From: Casuarius casuarius
Taxonomy: Eukaryota > Chordata > Aves > Casuariiformes > Casuariidae
Assembly (NCBI GenBank): GCA_003342895.1
Contig: PTFA01000005.1
Coordinates: forward strand, 2,526,274-2,590,273
Direction: 5' to 3'
DNA: 64,000 bases
The notes beneath the pieces are model-generated. The model made no database searches. It was not told the origin of the DNA and worked only from the letters and a program-made list of their open reading frames with translations. Of the stretch, positions 25,781 to 37,725 are shown piece by piece. Position 1 is the stretch's first letter, and each line of letters opens with the position of its first letter. The position numbers were made by a program, and so were the translations under genes.

Positions 25781-26658
25781 CTAAGCAGCAGACACCAGTG
25801 GACTCAGTTATTTTGTTTGGCCTCCACAATGCTATAAGCTAAAAGAGCAGTGACAGATCAGATTTGACAAGGAAAAGCCTCTGTGCAAGAACAGGGTATT
25901 TAGCTCCTGGCACAATTCATCCACAAGCTGAAATGAAAACACTGATTTAAAGGTTTGGTCATCAGCAGAGCTGTGTGGAATAAAGACTGAGCACAGGCTG
26001 AAGACTTAAGAGCACTAGGATCAATCATTTTATGGTGCATGTAATTTATTAGTCTGCCATAAGACTGCAGTATTAAGCAGGATCTGCTTTTTAAGCTTGA
26101 CAATGCTTTGGTCAAAATTACTTTGCCTTTTATTTCCTCAGCTGTTCTTACCTACTTGCATCACGATTTCAGGGAGATTAGTTAGTTCCTGGATAGTGCT
26201 TTAAATACAGGAAGTTTTATAAAACCGATAGAAATAATAATAATTTATTTCTTTTATTGAGAAAGGGTCTTAGAAGGGTTTGCAAGCAAGCTACAATTAG
26301 AACATATTTCACCAAGCTGAGAGAGGTTTCAGGAAGTGTAAGGGCAGAACATCCTCTCCTTCACAGTTCTCCAAGATTACTGCCTAGAGAAACATTACTA
26401 AGATCTGTGGTCATAGTTTCAAACAGCACCATGCCTCACATATAACTCCAGTACAGATTGACTGCATCTACTGCTCTTATAAGTACTGTCCATTCCATGG
26501 ACGAACAACTGTTGGAGCTTTTAATTGCCATTTGATGTACAGTGTTCCTCCCCCGCCGCCGCATCCTTTCCCACCCCTTCCCCCAGATGATCTACCAACA
26601 TCTGCCTATAGACAGAAGCAGACACCTTCAAGAGCACTCAGCTCTTGTTTCACCTCAC

Positions 26659-26813
26659 CTGACAAGAGTCCTGCCCTCCAGCAGAAACAAAGCCTGCACA
26701 AAGCTTTCTAGCTGTGATCCCTCCAGGGTGATTTAAGTAGTAGTTTCTCTCATAGACTTCATTCTCAAGTACAGGAACCTGTGTCTGCTGCAGTTGCCTA
26801 GCTCTTCTTCCAT
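26659..26813 (-). pseudogene. OVCH1: OVCH1 exon 16: protease 2
   Basis: It encodes GRRARQLQQTQVPVLENEVY, ERNYYLNHPGGITA and KLCAGFVSAGGQDSCQ. Asp189 is present (QDSCQ). The Tyr in ENEVY stands where the family has a cysteine, so one disulfide would be lost. The acceptor is atttcccaagcag, the donor gtgagg, 155 bases, phase 1 to 0. Confidence 0.85.
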
Positions 26814-27471
26814 CTGCTTGGGAAATAAATTGGCAACACGCTTGCACAATATTTACACCATAAATGATTTGCAGGGCTAGAAAGCTCACCACTACAAATA
26901 TCTGAAAGGATTCACCTAAAAGACACAAATCTCCCACTGTCCATGTCTAAAGTAAATTAGATCCAACTAGGCAACTCAGTAAAGGGATTCAGCTTCACTC
27001 CGGATTGCCCAAACCTTCTGCTTACAGCTTACTCATATGTCAGCTCTTCTAGTTGCAGGAGGCATTTCCCCTTCCTCAGAAGTGGTATGGACCCTAGCTG
27101 CAGGCAATCGTCTGGCAAAAGGGGTGTCAGTTCATCCCATCCAGGGCAGAAACTGATACTCACTACTTTGCCACAGAAAGTGATCAATCTCAAGTTCAGG
27201 TTCTGCAAATAGAAGCCAGTGCTCTATCTATTCCAAGCTTTTCCGTACAAAGTGACTCATACTCACTATATGAATTGCTTGCATCCCTAAACAGTTTATT
27301 AACATGAAAAGATCTCCCCTTCAGTCACAGTGGGGCTCAAATTAAGACACAAACCCGTTGCACCTTGGAAATGAGCAGTTGCTAGGGTAAGTCTGAACAG
27401 ATGAATAAAATTCAAGATGGGAAAGTGTGTTCTGCTCATAATGGGCAAATAGGCAAAATCAGAAGACCCAC

Positions 27472-27664
27472 CTTCTTCAGTGATTTCCCATCCAGACACA
27501 GCACAGAGGGAAGAGGAAGATAAGGGCTCTGTGCTGTTGGGCAAACACACTGGCCTCACAGCAGCATTGTACTCCAGAGGGACGTCTAGTTGAACCAGGG
27601 AAACAGAGTCATAGCTCACTATGTCAAAATTGGGATGAACCACGATGGTTTTTACCCACCTCGT
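27472..27664 (-). pseudogene. OVCH1: OVCH1 exon 15: protease 2 Asp and GW region
   Basis: It encodes TRWVKTIVVHPNFDIVSYDS with Asp aligned to Asp102 in SYDSVSLVQL, then LEYNAAVRPVCLPN and LCAVSGWEITEE (SGW motif). The acceptor is tggtcttgttacag, the donor gtgggt, 193 bases, phase 0 to 1. The frame is open. Residues after the Asp (SVSL rather than IAL) are unusual but keep the pattern. Confidence 0.85.
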
Positions 27665-28337
27665 CTGTAACAAGACCAGAAGGGTTAAGGCAGAAAAGAA
27701 CTGCCCTCCAGAGTGCTTTCTGAAGGCATACTTGTAAAGGAAGAGGGACAAAAACCCCACTAACAGTTGTCAGGCCAGAGAAGACAATATTTCATGAAAA
27801 TAAACAAAAAGGTGTGAGGACTTGGAAGACAAATCCCTCACTTATCAGTTTCTCTGTTGCAAAGATTGCTGGGACAGCTTATTTAGATCTCCTGAGCCTA
27901 GAGAGAAGACTGTCATTGTGCAAACACAAGCCAGGAAGGTTTTGCAGAAGTCTAGCATGAATCCCTTTTGCTTCTTTTCCACATGCATTTCTTCCTCCCC
28001 CTCCCTAAGAGTGCATAGTCAGCAAGCTTTTTTATGGGCAGAAATATTGCTCAGCACCAAGAGAGCAAGACCCTGAGAACATTCAGTCATCTGCTAGATT
28101 TTTTAGTGACGGCGAGAAGAGACACATATAAAACACTCCTCTACAGGCCGCAAGTTACCTATGAGACCAGAGTTACTGGATTTCCTTTCTCATCCCTTAA
28201 CACGTGCTATATATCTGTTACTTTGTCTTGTTGTCAGCACCATATTATCTATGCATACCAGATTCCTCCAAACAGACCTGTAAGGGCAAATGCAGTGCAG
28301 TCAATGTTTTTTTTATATGGTATTGCTTACTTTTTAC

Positions 28338-28410
28338 CTGTTCTGTTGACTCTCTCAGGGCTCTGCCATGGTCTCCTACTGTCACAGTCCAGTGAAAGGG
28401 TTTATTGGAT
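28338..28410 (-). pseudogene. OVCH1: OVCH1 exon 14: protease 2
   Basis: This short exon (73 bases) encodes SNKPFHWTVTVGDHGRALRE then STEQ, the S1 segment between His and Asp (compare G-x-HD-x-x-L-x-E-x-TEQ). It completes the split Leu codon of exon 13 and ends in phase 0 at gtaaaa. The acceptor is cttttgatatacag. No lesion. Confidence 0.82.
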
Positions 28411-28803
28411 CTGTATATCAAAAGCAAACATACTGGAGCTACTTACAGTCAGCCTTACAGCTCCCTTATTCAGCACTCGCACACTGAGTCTTCTCTAATT
28501 AGGCACTTATTCCCAGGAATGCTGAGTAAGAGCTTCTCACCACAGCAAGTGCTTGACATCAGCTCTGCCATCAGAGCTGTAGCAAAGCCAGATAGTGCCA
28601 TTAACTTTAACATATCAAGCACAGACAAGACCAAAACAGTACCATGTCTAAAAATGAGTCATAGAGGAAGGGCAGAATGAAAACATAGTAGAGGAAGCAA
28701 AGATGTGGATGTAATTTATGGGTAGTTACACGAGTAAGGCTGTTCACACTCCAGCTCAGAAGAGCATTGGCCACCCACAACACGCTGGCTGTGCGACACT
28801 CAC

Positions 28804-28984
28804 AGCTGCACACAGTGGGCAGCTGTCAGCAGCCACATGGGGCTGACAACAACCCCATCACACCAGTAGTCTCCAAGGAGCTTCAAGGCCCCATGCCAAG
28901 GCCAGCAGTGGGGGCAGGCCTCTTCGCTCCCAGTAAGACATTTGAACAGCCATTTGGGAGTAACCATGGGAAGTCTGCAGGCAT
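28804..28984 (-). pseudogene. OVCH1: OVCH1 exon 13: protease 2 start and catalytic His
   Basis: A linker (ACRLPMVTPKWLF) leads into KCLTGSEEACPHCWPW, which sits where the family has R-IVGG-EEACPHCWPW. The Arg/IVGG activation site has become K-CLTG, so normal zymogen activation would fail. Then follow LLGDYWCDGVVVSP and MWLLTAAHCVQL with an intact catalytic His. The acceptor is ctgtcttgcag, the donor gtgagt (28798-28803), phase 1 to phase 2. The frame is open. Confidence 0.85.
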
Positions 28985-30000
28985 CTGCAAGACAGCAGAG
29001 AGCTAATCAGTGACTTACATTCAAGTTTCTTATTTTGTTGGATAATCCTGCATGGTGGATGCAGCTAGATCAAAGACGTGGGTGACACCAAATTTGTCTG
29101 CTCTGTCTGGAATGGGTGGGAGAAGAAAATACAGATAATATCCTCAGGATTCAAGTTTTCATTTAACACTTTAGGGAGGAAGCAAGAACCAAGACTGAAA
29201 GCAGGCATCTCCCATCTTCTCACCCTTTGCTTCCCATTGCAGATGGGAAGNGCATGCAACCAGAATGGAGAGGACCTGCTGCATGTCCAGAGAAAGAGTC
29301 ACGCCATTTTCCCCACTGTTTTTCTTCTGTACATGATGCACATAAAAGAGGGCTTGAGGTCAGAAATCATCTGCTTCACTGAAAAATCCTGCTATACATT
29401 AGAGGAAAGCTTCTAAGAGCAGATCAACCAAGCAGAATTTATTTCTTTACCCAAGGGGATATCTTTCAGAGGCAACATTGGTACAATAGCTGATCCCAAA
29501 CCTTCTCTTCTTGCTTCTTCTAGAAGAGGAGGAAATAANAGTCAGCTCTACCTGACTTGGATCAACAGCTCTGGCTTGCAGCCCCCCACCCCCCACAAAA
29601 ATCCCAACTCTGGAAGGGAAGTGTTATTCACACCACGCCACCACCACCTCAAGCAGCAGCTGGCACACATTCATGAAATGAGGAAGCAATAATAGAGTCA
29701 CCCCCAGGTTCAAGGCTCTCCTGTATAATGAGATTTTCAAAAGGGGAGAGGGGTATCAGACTGACAGAATTAACAAGGCTGCTCATTTCAGGTAACAGAA
29801 GTTAGTCATTTCTCAGAGAGAAAAAACTTGATTCATCTCCCTTATTCAGAGAAGGGCATTCAGCCACAAGCAGCTACTCTGTTTTAAAATTACCCTGACA
29901 GACTGCAGCACGATTAGTCTAAAAAAATAAGCTCAGGAATCTAAAAATAGATGCAGATGATGTAGACATTGTTGCACACAGCAAGCATCTCTGTACTAAC

Positions 30001-30129
30001 CTGAATGAACAAAAGTGAGCCTGGCTCTGAATCCTCTGAAGCTGTTCTCCCCGTCACTTTCAAAATGCACCAGCATTGTATTCTCAGGGCTCAGTACTGG
30101 TTTAGGAATTGAGAATCCACAGAGATTAG
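30001..30129 (-). pseudogene. OVCH1: OVCH1 exon 12: CUB2, last part
   Basis: It encodes NLCGFSIPKPVLSPENTMLV, HFESDGENSFRGFRARL and TFVHS, the CUB C-terminal half (LCG, then the FxSDxxxxxxGF block). The acceptor is tcctacag, the donor gttagt (29995-30000), 129 bases, phase 1 to phase 1. No lesion. Confidence 0.85.
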
Positions 30130-31816
30130 CTGTAGGAAAGAACAGGCTCTACTCAAGATGAGAAATATCACCACTTAAGCACCCCTGGCTTTAGCTAATC
30201 TAGGTTTCAAGAAAAAAAAAACACAGAAAAACCCATGACAATCTGGAAACTTCATGACTTTCTAAAGGCAGGAACTTTTCCAGAAGAGACATTTGACAAT
30301 GTTCATTAGCTGCCTCCATAAGGAAACCCAGTACAAAACAGGAGCAGCCAGGATTAGTGTACTATAACTATTCTACAGGTAAACAAAAATAATCCATGTT
30401 TTTCTCATGGTGGAGTTAAAAGTAACCTCAGACAGTGTGAACACTCTCCATTGCACAAAAACTGCACAGAGGACTGGATCTCCTGTCATATGGGATACAA
30501 GCAAAGTCTCTCCTGAATGAGCTACATGTATAGAGGAGGACTCGTAGCACTTGTTCCTTCCTCTAGAGAGCACTCAGTTTGCAGAGCATATGGGAGTCCT
30601 GTAATTGAAGCTGGACAGGAAGCTTGCAGCATATTCCAGAGGAGTTTTCCTGTAAGAATCACAATTTCCTAAGGCAAAGTTGTGCTGGAAAGCATTGAGT
30701 GAAATGCTTCAGGATGCTGAAAGTTTTCCCCTGAAAGATTCCAGATTCTCTTTTGTCTACCTTCTTTCCCCATTTAAATATGCTCTCATTTTCAATGGAA
30801 ACCAGATTTCTTTTTCAGGGGAGCTCTAATGTTAATACTTACTCAGCACTTGGTAAACACATGAAACTAAATTACCACCACCAAAACAGGGAGGAAGATC
30901 ACCTGTCAGTGGCAAACCCAGGACAACAAGCCTAGTATACAGCTTATTTTCTGTAGAGAAAAGAGCACCAGTCTCTCATCATCCTAATCTGTCTTTTGAG
31001 TCACATATCAGCCTGTGAAGAGGCAGCCAAAGTTTGACTCAAGTGTCTTCTTTCCTGAGCACCAGATTGCTTTTCACCTTAAGAACAGATATTGAGCTCA
31101 GCTAGAGAGAATGTAATGCCTGGAAGCTGTTTAAGCAACTGAAGTGTTGCAGCATGCTTCAGTTTGGACCAAACACAGAAGATCTGGAAACATAGTTCTC
31201 GTCAAGGAGTTAAGAACATTTTCATTTATGTTAACCTAAAATTTTAATATTGATAAGACTGAAGTAGTTTTAAAGTGAAGAACTAAAAAATGTTTCCTTT
31301 TGAAAGTGTGACTGGGTGATGCCCCAGGTTAGCAATTTTTCATTAGTGAAATTCCAGCAGTGTTAGCTCAATTCATGAAGAATTCATCTCCATTTCAGTG
31401 AAATTAGATACCAGTCGGCAGTGGTTCTTTCACTCCGCCTTAAAGTTTATCTACAGAAGTGACACTTAGAGCAGAGTTGTTCTTGCTGTCTCCTTAGAGA
31501 GCAAGGTACAGGAAGACACTTGTGTGCTTTGCTGGACTGGCAGCAGAACATCAGCTACAGTCCTGTATCAGCCCTGCGATGTCAGCCAGCTCTCCCTGGC
31601 AAAGCGCTGCCTCCACCAGGACACGGCAACTCCTGGGCTGATGGAGCTCAACCATAGCACCACGTGCAAGGCAGAAGCATCAGGGTTATGGCAGAAACAC
31701 TTACCTTGTCCTTCCAGTGATATGTCAAGTACCACATTACTGGAGAGAGCATTTTGAGAATAAAATAAGCCTGTTTTTACAATGAATTCTAATTCACTGA
31801 AGCAATCAGTGCTCAC

Positions 31817-31910
31817 CCAACTGGTTTTCCTCTTCTGCATCACTGTAAACAGTAACTGCATCATAAATACAGCCTGGGCTCAGTTCAACAGCAAAGTCTT
31901 CAAACTCCAG
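31817..31910 (-). pseudogene. OVCH1: OVCH1 exon 11: CUB2, middle
   Basis: It encodes LEFEDFAVELSPGCIYDAVT and VYSDAEEENQL, the CUB strand with FxxFxxE and the second cysteine (CIYD), ending phase 1 at gtgagc (31811-31816). The LEFEDF block follows exon 10 directly. No lesion. Confidence 0.85.
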
Positions 31911-32995
31911 CTGCAAAGAGGGCAAGCCAAAGGGAATCATCAAGGTTGGAGTAATAACTGAAGTACTTAACCTTGTTAATGATGGACTGGAGAAAAATTA
32001 CATTTAGGGAGAATTTGGTCATGGCTTCCCTTGCTGAGGGGTCACATTTTGCATCCAAACACTATTGGAGACCTTGGCCAGACTGTCCTGACTGGTCCCT
32101 CTGTGCAGAGCTACAGAACAGGGGTGCAGAGGATCAAGCAGGCCTAAGTTTTGCCTTAAGGGATTTCTCAGGTCATCATACTTTTACTACATCTTTACTA
32201 CAACACTCAATGTACTTCCAAATGGTCTATATGTCCCATATGGAGTGCCCTTGCAAGAGCTTTGCCTTCAAGAATTTTGGGGTGGGGGGGAGGTTTCTAC
32301 CTTCCTATTTTTGCCAAACAGCAAGTTATCACATAAATGCAGCAATGTCAACCCAAGTAACAGGTCTGCATGACACTGAACAGCCCTAGGTTTAACGATT
32401 TTTCCACCCCTTAGCCAAGACAGCAGAGGAAAGATGTTGCCATCTTACATTGCTGAAAGCAATGTGACTTCTATCACAAGATGGGACTAGTTCAGTAGGA
32501 TGCTCACTGCACACAGTGACAGGTAGTAAAAATAAAAAAGGATGCTTGTACTGTGATTGGGAACTATTAGCACACAGCTCATATACAGCAGGAAGCAAAT
32601 ACCTTGGTATGGAGCTAAGGAGTAGCTTGGTGGCTCTGATAATGCCTTGAGGAAAAGAATGATTATGTTGCTTGCAGCATGATCCCTACCTTTCCCTTTC
32701 CCCCTAAACTCTGTGCTGGACTTGAAGATAAAGCTATCTATAGATCAGATTGGTGCCTACAGACCTCAAGCACTTGCCACAGTCATTATGGAGCAGTTAA
32801 AGCAGCTCTATATACCAGCTCAGAGGCAACGCCTAATTGGCAAAATATGCCCTGCAAAGAGTCAGCGATCTGGAAACCTTACAGTTTACAGGCTTGCATT
32901 TCACAAATGTTTCTGGCAGGATTTTATTGAACTGCTTCCCTGAATAGCTCTTAGTGCAGATGTTTAAACACACTTTCTCCTTTTATTGCCTTTAC

Positions 32996-33120
32996 GATAT
33001 ACTCTACTGGAGCCTCAATGAGCCAGTGGCACTTTGTGTGCCTGGGATACAAGCCAGAGTAATTAGCAGTATCAATCTTCCCCTCTTCCACTAACATTGC
33101 CACACTCCCACAGCCTGAAC
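32996..33120 (-). pseudogene. OVCH1: OVCH1 exon 10: CUB2, first part
   Basis: It encodes GSGCGSVAMLVEEGKIDTAN, YSGLYPR, then TKCHWLIEAPVEYI, the N-terminal CUB half with its first cysteine and the C-x-W signature. The acceptor is cttgtccatag, the donor gtaaag (32990-32995), 125 bases, phase 1 in and phase 0 out. No lesion. Confidence 0.85.
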
Positions 33121-33289
33121 CTATGGACAAGAAAGGAGACAGATTTAATAGATGGAATTATACAGTATTTTTAATAAACCCACCTCAACAACTCAATTTT
33201 TAAGGCACCCAGGCACACTAAGGATAGTTACTGTTTTAAGGGGGTCAGAAAGAAGGTGAAAGGAGTTTCTACAGCATAGACAAGGTCAC

Positions 33290-33431
33290 CTCCTTCAGAT
33301 TCCTTATGAACAGCTGTGAAGGCAAGCTCGAAACCACGGCCAGCGTTGCCTCCACCAGAAACAAACCTGATCATGGCTCTGTCCGACTCTTATCAGCAGA
33401 GGCGCTGGTAGCACATCCCCACAGACCTTAC
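33290..33431 (-). pseudogene. OVCH1: OVCH1 exon 9: CUB1, second part, frameshifted
   Basis: It continues CUB1 with SKVCGDVLPAPLLIRVGQS and then, in the next frame, MIRFVSGGGNAGRGFELAF and TAVHKESEG. The change of frame occurs in CAGAGCCATGATC near 33375-33377. Exon length is 142 bases where phase requires 3n, so one base is extra or two are missing. The acceptor (ttcccacag) is good; the donor gtgacc is weak. Confidence 0.82.
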
Positions 33432-34301
33432 CTGTGGGAAGAGATGGAGCTGGTGTTAAGGGCGGACAGAGCATATATTTTTTCAGGCAAATCAGCAATT
33501 CATTATGCTAGATCCCATCAGGAAGGTCTCTTCTCACGCTGAATAGAGACACTACGCTGCTTTAGTTACCTGAAAATATTTAGAGGCTGTAAAGGAAGAA
33601 CTGAAGAAATAGGACTTCATCCAGAACAACCATATGAACATTCCTGAAGGATGAATAGCATGGACTAAGGATTACCATTAAGCTATTTTTAGCATCTAGC
33701 CATTAATACTAAGGTAGGGTGGAGAAGCAGACAGTGTTTGCATGAAACATTTACTCTGATTTCATAATCAAAAGCACCTCAGAAAGGGACAACAGACCAC
33801 TTTTCTTTTAGTCATCTCTCTACAGTTACTGAGTAATCTGCATATTTATTCTGCCATATAATGAAATTTGAGACAAACAGCCAGACTTGTGCTGTCTTCA
33901 ACACACAAAACACTTGCTGGCTACACTAACACACTCCAGCATCAGAAACTCACTTGGGCATGTACCAGCTAAGCAAGGCTAAGCACTCAATTTATTTTGC
34001 TATCCAGGATTCATAGGTATAAGGGAGACAAAGCAGATGGGGCACAGAGAATTTGTGTACAGCTGTAAGACATTGAGACACTTTTTAGCCCACGACCTTA
34101 CCCTGGATGCCAGGGGAAGTATGAACATGTGCCTCAGTCCCACCTGCCTTGCTCCATTGGGGTATCTTTACTCACTCAGTCAGGATTGCAGTGCAAAATA
34201 CAAAAGGCTTCTCAAAAGCTGGCTAAATTTGTTATTATTCATGGCAAGCAATGACAAGATATTACACCCAGTAACCCTCACTCCAAAGCACACAGACTTA
34301 C

Positions 34302-34574
34302 TGATTAGCTCTCTTCTGTTTGAATAGAGGGACACGTAATCACGGTCACATCCAACTTGGCTCTCTATGTCTAGTTTGGTGAAGTGTATCAAGATGATCT
34401 TCTCTTCTGGCACTGTTATATTCCAGATGCACAGGCTAGAAGCAAGCAATAGCAAAGGCATATCTATATAGCTGAGCTTAGCCCTTGTTGGTCCCACCTT
34501 TGGTTGGGAATCTCCAGTGACCACTTTGCTGCTAGCACAGTCCACAATCTGATGACTGATTTCACCAGCTTCAC
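34302..34574 (-). pseudogene. OVCH1: OVCH1 exon 8: CUB1, first part
   Basis: CUB domains are beta-sandwich protein-interaction modules. The sequence has the CUB core: SLCIWNITVPEEKIILIHF, then TKLDIESQVGCDRDYVSLY, ending RELI before a gtaagt donor (34296-34301). Upstream it reads GEAGEISHQIVDCASSKVVT. The whole 273 bases is open and phases fit both neighbours. An alternative is that a short intron (about 34493-34426, starting gtggga and ending ttgcttctag) splits it; that would break the phase, so I prefer one exon. Confidence 0.7.
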
Positions 34575-36360
34575 CTGGCAAAGTTTATAGTCTTCCCTCT
34601 TTGCATAAGCTGTCTGGGAAGAGAGTCACCAATAGCAAAGAACTGCTGTGAATTTGCTCAGCACTAGTTGGGGACTGACGCTTCCATACAGCAGCTCTGT
34701 TCTACAAAGGACATGCTGCCAGCCCAGGTCACCTCATTCCTGTGTACCTTGCAAGAGCTAAAAGCTTCTTAGCATGAGCTGACATAGATATGATCAGACT
34801 ACAAAGGATAAACAGCTCTCCAGTCATGATTTTATGAACGTGGCTCATGTAGAACCTGTATTACAAACAGACTTTGTGTCTTCCTGTCCTCAGGGCTGTC
34901 CTGCTCAGCAAACATAACAGGGGATTTGCATAGCAGGGAACACACATCCACTGTAATCCAGACACTGCTGGAAGCTGTTCCCTGGACAGCATTGGGCAAG
35001 AGACCAAGAGTGGTCAGGAGTGTTCCTGAACACTGGAAAATGCTTCAATAGGTGCTCTGCAGAAAATCCAGTGTTTGGCTACCAGAGCAGATACCTGTTG
35101 TCAGGGTAATTATCCTCCAAAGACTGGGGATATTGAACATGACCACTTTCTCCAAAAACCAGTATGCCTTGGGAACTGCACTGAGCTGGCGCAGAAAGAG
35201 GGCTTGGCACAGCAGCTAGTGAGAGAAAAGCATTGTAGGGGATATTTCAATACGGGCACTATCGGTCAAGGCACAGGCTATGGTACTGCAGTTGTTTCAA
35301 ACACAGACACTTGATATGCAGCTGTGAGAAGTCTCAGATGCTAACACGCAATTCCTTCCCAAAGTCCTATTTAAAAATCCCCCCAAGTCTCCAAAGCTGT
35401 CCTGCCAACACAGTAGGCCTGCATTCATTTAGCCTACTAAGAACTGAAATAGCTGCCTCCAAGTTTATTTTTAATTAAGCACTGTTCTAATGTTAGTATT
35501 CTCTTCATCTTCTATGGCATTTGATTTGTGTGAATCCTGATAGGCTTTGCAAAGCAGAACTAATGCAGCCACTTTGTTTGTAGCCACATGGTTTCTACTC
35601 CTTGCAGTTATCATACCCAATTAAGAGGCACATCCCTAGCTGCACACAGTCCCCTTTAGAAAGCGTAATCATCAAGGAGCCCTGGCAAAGCTGCAACAGG
35701 TCAGATATTATTTATAACCAACACGCCAGCTTTGATGGCTATGATGGAAATAATGACATTTTTTAATAACTTGTATTAGCACTACAATCATCTGTAGAGA
35801 AAAATAGAAGTGGCCTGCAGCGAGTGGCTAGACCCGTGCCTAGCTATAAAGTGCACTTCTGATAAGCCACTAAAACTGATGCACTTAATCTAGTGCACCT
35901 CTTCCCATATGCATTCAAAGCTGTATTTGATTAGGAGATAACCCCCGATCAGTCCTGTGTGCCATTTCAGGAACACAACAGCAACTCAGCTCTCTAGCTG
36001 GCAAGCACTCAAAGAGCTTTTATGAGAACAGGATGGGTATTCAGTGCTCAAGGGACACTTCTGAGTTAGAAGGACTGCATTCATCCAGAAAGAGGGCAGT
36101 GTGAGTAGCCTTCTGCTTTTCCCCTCAGGGGATGTGAAGGTCAACACTGCTATTATAACAGTGTTTCTGAAGGGGGAAGTATCTGTTCAAACCTTTGTTT
36201 CTACCATCCCAAATTCAGAAAATACTTTGCTGCTTATGAAGTGAGCGGAAACAAAACAGGACCACTGTGGGTAGAGGAGGGAAGGCAGAAATGGCAGGAC
36301 AGTTTTGAATCTCTAAGGTAAACATATAGGAGACAAAAGCCTCAGGGTACTCGCACCTAC

Positions 36361-36553
36361 CAGGAGTCATGTGCTGAGCAATAAAGTCCAGAAATGCAGC
36401 CACCCGGGAGAAGATGCCTGGGGAGCCCCAGGCCACAGTGCACCTCTTTGGGGTATTCCAGCCCCTCGCACAGCCAACCCCCCAGGACACCACACCAGCC
36501 AGGGTCCAGGCACCACTGGGTCTCATGCATGCAAGGGGGCCTCCAGAGTCACC
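36361..36553 (-). pseudogene. OVCH1: OVCH1 exon 7: catalytic Ser exon of protease 1
   Basis: It opens with [14 protein letters not shown], including the catalytic Ser195 and Asp194, then [15 protein letters not shown] (oxyanion and pocket strand), [19 protein letters not shown], and stops after P plus one base at donor gtaggt (36355-36360). Phase and length (193 bases) match the last exons of S1 genes. It is undamaged, so the His, Asp and Ser codons of protease 1 all survive although the frame between them is lost. Confidence 0.87.
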
Positions 36554-37578
36554 CTGTCCATCCCATAGAGGAAGAAAAATGCCAGTTATTAATGTGCCAG
36601 CAGCATAGGTCTTTACCAGGGTTAAGTTGCAATCCAGCTTTACCACAGAGACCAACATGACCTTGCTTGCATCTCCCCAGTCACCTGTGCCTGGCATGTT
36701 TGCTGCTCATTCAGCTGCATCAAATTATCTAACCAGGCCAAGTCTAAGCTCTGTTGCTTCACTCCATGATCTGACTTGCAGTTTAGTACCCTATCCCCCC
36801 TTCCCCCCAAACACACACCCCTTTTTGGTGTGGAATTTAAAAGTAAGCACTATTGCACTAACATCAGCTACAGCACAACCTTGCAAGTGTTTGAGAAGCT
36901 TCCTGCCCTCTACCATAGCTTGCACAAGCTACCTCTTAGTACTAAAGAAAGCATTCATGCAAGTACAACTGAAGCAGACTAGTGACAGTAGACAGCCTTT
37001 CCAGGGTCAGGGCAAGACAAGACCCACTCCTGCTATTAGGAACAGCACAGGGAGGACTGGTGTTGAGCAAACTCCAATCTGACAGTCCCACTGGGGAACG
37101 GGCTGGGACAGAGGACTTATCAATTTGCCATGTAGGAAAGCTTTAGTGCAGGTAGGGGCAGCACCAAGGAAAAGGTGGGAACTTCTTTCCATCTTCCTGG
37201 TAGGACTGTCCATGCCAACTCCCTTGGCTGTTGCACGGAGTGCCACCACTGAAGGTCCCTCCCAGTCCAAGCAGAGGTGATGGCACCTGTATGCTGGAAC
37301 AAGGCTCCTCCTGTTACCAGTGCTCAGGACAGGTCTAGACAGGGAAACAGTTTTGCTTTGGTTTCCTGCCCGCATCAGTATTCCCACCAGCAAAAGGCTC
37401 CTCCTGCATTTGTTCTCCTGAAGCTCCTTGTAAAGCCCTTGCTCAGCAGAGAGCTGACAGCATTGTCAACACAGCCTTTTTCCTTTCTCCCAAGAGAAAG
37501 ATTTGCTGGTGGAAAGGACAGGCCTGCTGCCCAGCAGGAGTTCTCAGGCTGGGCAAACAGCAGGGGACAGGCCATTAC

Positions 37579-37725
37579 TTTGCAGGCATCCTTCCCACCA
37601 TCAGGAAAGCCAGCGCACAGCATGGAGCTCTGCTGCAGTGGCGGCAGGTTCATCTCTCTCAGCAGAGCACCACAGGTCTCGCTNTCAGTGAGGGGCAGCT
37701 CCACCTCCTACAGCACAGGAGTTGG
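37579..37725 (-). pseudogene. OVCH1: OVCH1 exon 6: protease 1, frameshift and stop
   Basis: Clear family sequence runs EVELPLT, then CGALLREMNLPPLQQSSM, then LCAGFPDGGKDACK, with Asp189 (KDAC), which predicts trypsin-like specificity. Just upstream the frame fails: CCAACTCC-TGTGCTGTAGGAG aligns with the expected NS(N)VLQEVEL only if two bases were lost near 37718, and the Gln codon is TAG (37708-37710). The alternative, that TAG is part of the acceptor, gives the wrong phase after exon 5. The donor is gtaatg, weaker than consensus, and Lys replaces the usual Gln before GDSGG. One N lies at 37684. Confidence 0.75.

Noticed and set aside
31705..31770. Candidate extra CUB exon (LFYSQNALSSNVVLDISLEG) with AG and a consensus gtaagt donor.
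   Set aside because: The intron before it would be only 46 bases. Exon 11 already joins exon 12 (ANLCGFSIP) in phase with a complete CUB order, so inserting it would duplicate the strand.
32392..32598. Minus-strand frame with a strong acceptor-like pyrimidine tract (HPTELVPSCDRSHIAF).
   Set aside because: The CUB2 start exon is at 32996-33120 and joins exon 11 in phase, so nothing is missing here.
34426..34493. Possible 68-base intron within the CUB1 exon (gtggga to ttgcttctag).
   Set aside because: Removing it breaks the phase, whereas the unspliced 273-base exon is open and in phase on both sides. Kept as an alternative only.
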